A stretch of DNA of 64,000 nucleotides from Methylobacterium segetis (GTDB taxonomy: Bacteria > Pseudomonadota > Alphaproteobacteria > Rhizobiales > Beijerinckiaceae): positions 62,001-126,000 of the forward strand of contig NZ_SMNT01000002.1 in assembly GCF_004348265.1 (NCBI RefSeq). The letters are read 5' to 3'. Below are positions 59,271 to 64,000 of this stretch, piece after piece. The position numbers and the translations under genes were made by a program. The number at the start of each line of letters is the position of its first letter. Position 1 is the first letter of the stretch. The notes beneath the pieces were generated by a model. That model searched no databases. It was not told the DNA's origin and was given only the letters and a program-made list of their open reading frames with translations.

Positions 59271-59298
59271 TGTCTAGCATGCGACCCCACCTAGTCAA
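59271..59298 (-). promoter_or_regulatory. Possible sigma-70 promoter of gap
   Basis: On the minus strand TTGACT (59293-59298) is followed after 16 bases by TAGACA (59271-59276). The start near 59263 would give a leader of about 260 bases before gap, including the tandem repeats at 59052-59097. The -35 matches five of six bases, the -10 three to four of six. Confidence 0.4.
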
Positions 59299-59399
59299 AG
59301 GTTGCGGTGTGACAATCCCTCGGCGATGAACAGGAGGCATGCACGGCACGGGCGCATCGCAGGGTTCAGGCGTCCGAAGCGTTCCGGAGAGTCCCGCTG

Positions 59400-59693
59400 A
59401 TGACCGCCTCGATCGACGACGCCCTCCTGCGCCTCGACGCCGCCCTGAACCGCCTGGAGACGACGGTGGCGCGGCGGCTTGAGGCGGCGCGCGACCCGGA
59501 CGACCGCGAGGTCGAGCTCGCCATCATGGGGGAGGACCGGGCCCGGCTTGCCGCGGCCCTCGACGCCGCCCAGGCGCGGCTGGCCGAGGTGACGGCGACG
59601 GCCGACGCGATCGGCGGCCGGCTCGACCGGGCGATCGACACCGTGGAGGGCGTGCTGGGCGAGCGCGACGGGGAGGGGAGGCCGCCCGCATGA
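59400..59693 (+). CDS. DUF4164-like coiled-coil protein
   Basis: The 97-residue all-helical protein (DDALLRLDAALNRLETTVARRLEAA, RARLAAALDAAQARLAEVTATAD) is of the type found upstream of zapA in alphaproteobacteria (DUF4164). It is cytosolic and probably forms dimers. Its stop overlaps a 31-codon ORF (ATGA at 59690). Confidence 0.7.
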   Translation: MTASIDDALLRLDAALNRLETTVARRLEAARDPDDREVELAIMGEDRARLAAALDAAQARLAEVTATADAIGGRLDRAIDTVEGVLGERDGEGRPPA

Positions 59694-59785
59694 TCGCGCA
59701 CTCCGAACCGGCCGATGCGATCACGAATCGACGGGTCCGGACGTTGATCGCGATCATCGCCCGGGAGCGCCGCATCCCGGCTTGA
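59690..59785 (+). CDS. Possible 31-residue small protein
   Basis: A short frame starts with ATG overlapping the DUF4164 stop (ATGA) and runs to TGA at 59783-59785. The peptide starts MIAHSEPADA and ends IIARERRIPA. Only the overlap with the upstream gene argues for translation; it could be chance. Confidence 0.3.
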   Translation: MIAHSEPADAITNRRVRTLIAIIARERRIPA

Positions 59786-59842
59786 CCCGCCGCCTCCCGC
59801 CCCGCAAGCCGATGAACCCCGCAACGGACCGCCCCGACGCCG

Positions 59843-60205
59843 ATGCCCCAGATCAACGTCACCATCGACGGCAAGAACTACCGGATGGCCTGCGCGGAGG
59901 GCGAGCAGGACCACCTGGCCGAGCTCGCCGCCGCCTTCGACGCCCGCGTCGGCGAGATGCGCCGGGCCTTCGGCGAGATTGGCGACATGCGCCTGCACGT
60001 CATGGCGGCCCTGACGGTGACGGACGAGCTCGCCGAGCTGAAGCGGCGCATCGGCGCGCTGGAGGCGGAGACGGCCGCCCTGCGGGCCCTCACGGAGGGC
60101 GCCGAGGCCGAGCGCTCGGAGCGGGAGGCGCGCCTCGCGGACGGCGTCGGCCGGGCGGCCGAGCGGATCGAGCGCCTGTCCCAGGCTCTCGCGACCGGGC
60201 CGTGA
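59843..60205 (+). CDS. zapA: Cell division protein ZapA
   Basis: The 120-residue protein has MPQINVTIDGKNYRMACAEGEQDHLAELAAAFDARV at the N-terminus (ZapA beta-hairpin and helix) and a long coiled-coil C-terminus. ZapA bundles FtsZ filaments at the division ring. In proteobacteria it lies beside the 6S RNA gene and fthC, exactly as here. Confidence 0.93.
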   Translation: MPQINVTIDGKNYRMACAEGEQDHLAELAAAFDARVGEMRRAFGEIGDMRLHVMAALTVTDELAELKRRIGALEAETAALRALTEGAEAERSEREARLADGVGRAAERIERLSQALATGP

Positions 60206-60234
60206 AATCCTGCGGCCGCGCCCCTGGCGCCGCC

Positions 60235-60386
60235 CCCCGGGCGACGCTACATGGGGTGGGCGGGGCTGCAGGGTTCGTCAGGAGAACTTTTCCCCGGGGC
60301 CTTATCGACTCCCTCGGGAGCTGTCCCTGGCCTCGTCCCTGGACTTGGCCAACACGGCGCCCACCTACGCTGTAGGTTTCCCGGGA
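60235..60386 (+). ncRNA. ssrS: 6S RNA (SsrS)
   Basis: It sits between zapA and fthC, the standard 6S locus. The ends pair: CCCGGG (60236-60241) with CCCGGG (60380-60385), CTACA (60247-60251) with TGTAG (60371-60375) and GGTGGGC (60255-60261) with GCCCACC (60359-60365). The result is a long rod with an internal region around 60270-60350, about 150 nucleotides. 6S RNA binds the housekeeping RNA polymerase holoenzyme and mimics an open promoter. The exact ends are by eye. A reading frame of the downstream gene remains open through it by chance. Confidence 0.82.
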
Positions 60387-60406
60387 TCGACACTCCAACG
60401 GCTCAC

Positions 60407-61027
60407 GTGGCTCCGCACTCGACCTCTCCCATCTCCGCCCTCAAGGCCGACCTCCGCCGCGAGGCGCTCGCCCGGCGCGACGCCCTCGACCCCGACCTGC
60501 GCCGCGAGGGCTCGCTGCGGATCGCCGAGGCCGTCCTCGACGTGCCGGGGCTCGCCGAGGCGCCGATCGTCGGCGCCTTCTGGCCGATCCGGAGCGAGGT
60601 CGATCCGCGCCCGATCATCGAACGCCTCTTCGCCCGCGGCCAGCGCGTGGCGCTGCCGAAGGTCACGCCGGAGGGCCTCGTCTTCCGCGAGTGGAAGGCC
60701 GGCGAGGCGCTGGTGCGGGGCGGCTTCGGCCTGAGCGAGCCGCGCGACGAGCTGCCCCCCCTCGATCCGACCGCCCTGATCGTGCCGCTCGCCGCCTTCG
60801 ACCGGCGCGGCCAGCGCATCGGCTACGGCCGGGGCTATTTCGACCACGCCATCTCCCGCCTCGGCGCGAACGGCCCGGTCCTCACGATCGGCATCGCCTT
60901 CTCCGTGCAGGAGATCGAGGAGGTGCCCGCCGAACCGCACGACCGGCCCCTCGACCACCTGATGACCGAGGCCGGTCCCGTCTCCCTCGTCAAGACAGCG
61001 ACCGATGCGCCTGCTCTTCCTCGGTGA
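60407..61027 (+). CDS. fthC: 5-formyltetrahydrofolate cyclo-ligase
   Basis: The 206-residue enzyme converts 5-formyl-THF to methenyl-THF with ATP, relevant to C1 metabolism. The motifs are LKADLRREALARRDAL (start), the substrate segment GFGLSEPRDE and the C-terminal RIGYGRGYFDHAI (ATP/Mg binding). The start is GTG 60407, just after 6S RNA; the frame extends into the RNA without family sequence. It overlaps the next gene by 23 bases. Confidence 0.93.
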   Translation: MAPHSTSPISALKADLRREALARRDALDPDLRREGSLRIAEAVLDVPGLAEAPIVGAFWPIRSEVDPRPIIERLFARGQRVALPKVTPEGLVFREWKAGEALVRGGFGLSEPRDELPPLDPTALIVPLAAFDRRGQRIGYGRGYFDHAISRLGANGPVLTIGIAFSVQEIEEVPAEPHDRPLDHLMTEAGPVSLVKTATDAPALPR

Positions 61028-61823
61028 CGTCGTCGGGCGGCCCGGCCGCCACGCCGTCGCGGACCGCCTGCCCGCCCTGCGCGAGCGCTGGCGCCTCGAT
61101 TGCGTCGTCGTCAACGGCGAGAACGCGGCCGGCGGCTTCGGCATCACCGAGGCGATCTGCGACGAGATCCTGCAGGCCGGCGCCGATGCCGTCACCCTCG
61201 GCAACCACAGCTTCGACCAGCGCGAGGCCCTCGTCTTCATCGCGCGCCAGCCGCGGCTGATCCGCCCCGCCAATTACCCGTCCGGCACGCCGGGGCGGGG
61301 CGCCACCATCGTCGAGACCCGCGACGGTGCCCGCGTCCTCGTCGTGAACGTGATGGGCCGGATCTACATGGACGCGATGGACGATCCCTTCGCCGCGGCG
61401 GAGCGGGAACTCTCCGCCTGCCCCCTCGGCGAGGCGGCCGACGCCGTCATCGTCGACGTCCATGCGGAGGCGACGAGCGAGAAGCAGGCCTTCGCCCACT
61501 TCCTCGACGGGCGCGCGAGCCTCGTCGTCGGCACCCACACCCACGTGCCCACCGCCGACCACCGCATCCTGCCCGGCGGCACCGCCTACCTGTCCGATGC
61601 GGGCATGTGCGGCGACTACGATTCGGTCCTCGGCATGCACAAGGACGAGCCCCTGCGGCGCTTCCTCCAGAAGACGCCGGGCTCCCGCCTCGAGGCGGCG
61701 GCCGGGGAGGGGACGCTCTCCGGCCTCGCCGTCGAGACCGACGCGCGCGGCCTCGCGACCCTCGTCGCGCCTGTGCGTTTCGGGCCGCACCTCGAGGAAA
61801 CTTGGCCGCGCGCCTGGGATTGA
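61005..61823 (+). CDS. YmdB-family metallophosphoesterase (TIGR00282)
   Basis: The 272-residue protein has MRLLFLGDVVGRPGR (GDVVG, metal site), VNGENAAGGFGI, TLGNHSFD (GNHxFD), VDVHAEATSEK and GTHTHVPTAD. The family (YmdB/TIGR00282) hydrolyses 2',3'-cyclic nucleotides and affects biofilm in Bacillus. The overlap with fthC by 23 bases implies coupling. Confidence 0.92.
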   Translation: MRLLFLGDVVGRPGRHAVADRLPALRERWRLDCVVVNGENAAGGFGITEAICDEILQAGADAVTLGNHSFDQREALVFIARQPRLIRPANYPSGTPGRGATIVETRDGARVLVVNVMGRIYMDAMDDPFAAAERELSACPLGEAADAVIVDVHAEATSEKQAFAHFLDGRASLVVGTHTHVPTADHRILPGGTAYLSDAGMCGDYDSVLGMHKDEPLRRFLQKTPGSRLEAAAGEGTLSGLAVETDARGLATLVAPVRFGPHLEETWPRAWD

Positions 61824-61960
61824 GGGCGGCCACCGCCGCCGCCCCGCGCGCCGCCGACTTGATCGGGTCAGCCCCTGCCGCCAGAGTGACGGCAGCATCT
61901 GTCCGGCGCGCCGTTTCCTGTGCGAGCGGTCCTGAGCCAACCATCAGAGAGTTGTGACCG

Positions 61961-62935
61961 ATGGCGGCCCGTCCCGCGTCCCCTCCGTTGGCCAAGCCCG
62001 GCATCTACCTCGTGCGGATGCTGGTCTTCCTGATCCTGATCGGCTTCCTCGCCTTCGTCCTGTTCAAGCAGATCACGCCGGCCTTCCTCGCCAATCCGGG
62101 CCTGAACGGGCTCATCCTCGGCGTGCTGCTGATCGCGGTGCTCCTCGCCTTCGGGCAGGTGTTCCGGCTGTTCCGGGAGGTCGCCTTCGTCAACGCGGTC
62201 GCGGCCGGCGAGACGCCGCGCAAGGCGCCGAACCTCCTCGCGCCGCTCGTCCCGGCCATCGAGGCGAGGCGCGAGGGTGCGTCGCTGCCCGGCACCCGCT
62301 CCTTCCTCGACACGGTCGACGCCCGCCTCGACGAGGGCCGCGACATCCTGCGCTACGTCGCGGGCCTTCTCATCCTGCTCGGCCTCCTCGGCACATTCTG
62401 GGGCCTGATCGACACGCTCTCGGCGGTCGGGTCCGTCATCAAGTCGATGCGCGGCGGCGGCGAGGCCAGCGTGATGTTCGACGAGTTGAAGAACGGCCTC
62501 GCCGTGCCGCTCGGCGGCATCGGCCTCGCCTTCTCGGCCTCGCTGTTCGGCCTCGCCAGCTCCCTCGTCATCGGCTTCCTCGATCTCCAGGCCGGGCAGG
62601 CCCATGCCCGCTTCCACAACGAGCTCGAGGATTGGCTGACCTCCGGCGCCGTCGAGGAGACGGTGGCCGGCCCGCGCCCGCTCGCCGCCGCGCAGGACCC
62701 CGCCGTCGCCCGGGAGCTGAAGGAGGCGGTCGACCGGCTCACCGGCATCATCTCGGAGGGGGCGAACAGCCGCGCCGCGACCCAGGCCATGACCAACCTC
62801 GCGGAGGGCATCCAGGGGCTCGTTCAGCACATGCGGGCCGAGCAGCAGATGATCCGCGACTGGGTCGAGGCGCAGGCGAGCCGCGAGCGCGAGCTGAAGC
62901 AGGTGCTCGACCGCCTCGGCCGCGAGCGGGTCTGA
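61961..62935 (+). CDS. MotA/TolQ/ExbB-like proton channel protein
   Basis: The 324-residue inner membrane protein has three to four helices (about 17-37, 48-66, 130-160 with the LGTFWGLIDTL element and 180-205 with GLAFSASLFGLASSLVIGFLD), then a coiled coil (about 245-320). The GTFWGLI..F..S..GLA pattern is that of the MotA/ExbB/TolQ proton channel. It pairs with the OmpA-like gene that follows at three bases. Confidence 0.85.
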   Translation: MAARPASPPLAKPGIYLVRMLVFLILIGFLAFVLFKQITPAFLANPGLNGLILGVLLIAVLLAFGQVFRLFREVAFVNAVAAGETPRKAPNLLAPLVPAIEARREGASLPGTRSFLDTVDARLDEGRDILRYVAGLLILLGLLGTFWGLIDTLSAVGSVIKSMRGGGEASVMFDELKNGLAVPLGGIGLAFSASLFGLASSLVIGFLDLQAGQAHARFHNELEDWLTSGAVEETVAGPRPLAAAQDPAVARELKEAVDRLTGIISEGANSRAATQAMTNLAEGIQGLVQHMRAEQQMIRDWVEAQASRERELKQVLDRLGRERV

Positions 62936-62938
62936 GCC

Positions 62939-63952
62939 GTGGCGTCCCGTGCCGCCCGGCGCGAGCGCGCGCTCAACGTCTGGCCGGGCTACGTCGACGC
63001 GCTCGCGACGCTGCTCCTGTCGGTGGTGTTCCTGCTGACGATCTTCGTGGTCGGGCAGTTCTTCCTCTCGCAGGAGATCTCGGGCCGGGACACGGTCCTG
63101 AACAAGCTCAACCGTCAGATCGCGGATCTGACGGACCTCCTCGCCCTGGAGCGCTCGAACCGCCGCGCCCAGGAGGAGACCGCGCAGAACCTGCGCACGA
63201 CCCTCCTCACCGCCGAATCCGACCGCGACCGCCTGCAGGCGCAGGTCGAGGCGGGCGCGGCGGCGAAGGGGCAGACGGGCGAGCTCGACAAGCAGCTGCA
63301 GGCCGAGCGCGGCGCCACCTCGCGGGCGCTGACCCAGATCGACCTCCTCAACCAGCAGATCAGCGCGATGCGGCGCCAGCTCGCGGCGCTGGAGGATGCG
63401 CTCGCGGCCTCCGAATCGCGCGACCGCGAGAGCCAGGCCCGCATCGCCGATCTCGGCAGCCGCCTCAACGTGGCGCTCGCGCAGAAGGTGCAGGAACTCG
63501 CCCGCTACCGCTCCGACTTCTTCGGGCGCCTGCGCCAGATCCTGGGCAACCGCAGCGACATTCGCGTGGTGGGCGACCGCTTCGTGCTGCAATCCGAGGT
63601 GCTGTTCCCGGCCGGCTCCGCCTCGCTCAAGTCCGAGGCCGGGCCCGAGCTCGACCGCATCGCGGGCGCGATCCTCGACCTCGCGAAGCAGATCCCGGCG
63701 GATCTGCCCTGGGTGCTTCGGGTCGACGGCCACACCGACGCGCGTCCCATCGCCAGCGCGCAATTCCCCTCGAACTGGTCGCTCTCGGCCGCCCGCGCCA
63801 TCGCGGTGGTGCAGTATCTCGTCGGCAAGGGCCTCCCGCCCCAGCGCCTGCTCGCCGGTGCCTTCGGCGAGTTCCAGCCCCTCGACACGGGCACCTCCGA
63901 CGACGCCTATGCCCGCAACCGCCGGATCGAGATGAAGCTGACCGAGCGTTAG
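62939..63952 (+). CDS. OmpA/MotB-like peptidoglycan-binding protein
   Basis: The 337-residue protein has one N-terminal membrane helix (about 20-42) with an Asp in GYVDALATLLLSVVF, the position of the MotB proton-binding Asp. A long coiled coil (about 55-190) and a C-terminal OmpA domain (about 200-335: LRVDGHTDARPI, NWSLSAARAIAVV, NRRIEMKL) follow. With the preceding gene it forms a MotA/B-like pair that uses the proton gradient and binds peptidoglycan. No flagellar genes are nearby. The start is GTG 62939. Confidence 0.87.
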   Translation: MASRAARRERALNVWPGYVDALATLLLSVVFLLTIFVVGQFFLSQEISGRDTVLNKLNRQIADLTDLLALERSNRRAQEETAQNLRTTLLTAESDRDRLQAQVEAGAAAKGQTGELDKQLQAERGATSRALTQIDLLNQQISAMRRQLAALEDALAASESRDRESQARIADLGSRLNVALAQKVQELARYRSDFFGRLRQILGNRSDIRVVGDRFVLQSEVLFPAGSASLKSEAGPELDRIAGAILDLAKQIPADLPWVLRVDGHTDARPIASAQFPSNWSLSAARAIAVVQYLVGKGLPPQRLLAGAFGEFQPLDTGTSDDAYARNRRIEMKLTER

Positions 63953-63962
63953 CGCGGATCCA

Positions 63963-63982
63963 CCTCTCCCGTTCGGGAGAGG
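63963..63982. repeat. REP-like palindrome (copy 2)
   Basis: CCTCTCCCG / CGGGAGAGG with a two-base loop starts 11 bases after the last stop codon. A cggcggcagccg tail follows, comparable with the copy at 23162-23183. It could also terminate the upstream operon. Confidence 0.55.
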
Positions 63983-64000
63983 TCGAGTCGGCGGCAGCCG

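Noticed and set aside
61961-63952. Zorya-type defence system
   Set aside because: Only the MotA/MotB-like pair is present and it matches the common alphaproteobacterial pair. The required effector genes are not in the window.

Overview
The window is about 70% GC and reads as chromosomal DNA of an alphaproteobacterium of the Rhizobiales, most likely a Methylobacterium/Methylorubrum-type organism. This is an inference from gene content and gene order: nrdR-ribD-ribE-ribH-nusB-thiL; bamE / cytochrome bc1 chaperone / DUF177 / plsX / fabH / ihfA / merR; zapA-6S RNA-fthC; a K+-independent H+-pyrophosphatase; and a LOV histidine kinase. I see no insertion sequence, prophage, CRISPR array or rRNA operon. 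Two proline tRNAs and one 6S RNA are present. Nearly every long frame antisense to a real gene is a high-GC shadow.

Layout. Positions 1-2330 hold a YcnI-like copper protein (cut by the window edge), a DUF2946-like protein and an L,D-transpeptidase. Positions 2457-3660 form a conspicuously AT-richer island: a PD-(D/E)XK-type toxin candidate followed by a candidate immunity gene, with its own near-consensus promoter. From 3840 to 9663 come glyA, nrdR and a tightly overlapping riboflavin/nusB/thiL operon. Then come hppA with a strong terminator, a PAS-HTH regulator, an Old Yellow Enzyme, an HWE histidine kinase and a HAD phosphatase. Positions 18074-23022 carry envelope and fatty-acid genes. Positions 23237-31694 (minus strand) carry a metallo-beta-lactamase-fold protein, an SDR, an RND efflux pump with its adaptor, a rhodanese and a glycosyltransferase. 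After tRNA-Pro(GGG) there are small exported proteins and the SpoVR/YeaH/PrkA stress trio (34359-39347).

From 39579 to 45319 there are mostly stand-alone genes: two unrecognised proteins, a glutathione transferase, an HSL-type hydrolase whose stop codon lies inside tRNA-Pro(TGG), an NDUFS4-like complex I subunit, a deaminase, an SPL-family radical SAM protein and a SHOCT protein. Positions 45729-52754 encode GlgX, a single-domain response regulator, an AI-2E-family membrane protein with an extra C-terminal domain, and a blue-light LOV histidine kinase/receiver hybrid. Positions 53206-59003 (minus strand) are the glycolytic/gluconeogenic set gap - pgk - fba followed by a ThiE-like and a Sel1-repeat gene. 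The last 4.6 kb (plus strand) hold zapA, 6S RNA, 5-formyl-THF cyclo-ligase, a YmdB-type phosphodiesterase and a MotA-like/OmpA-like pair.

Functionally the window is mainly housekeeping: C1/serine metabolism (glyA, fthC), flavin synthesis, membrane lipid initiation, energy coupling (hppA) and triose-phosphate metabolism. Several sensory proteins are interleaved. The most unusual part is the low-GC toxin/immunity module at 2457-3649.
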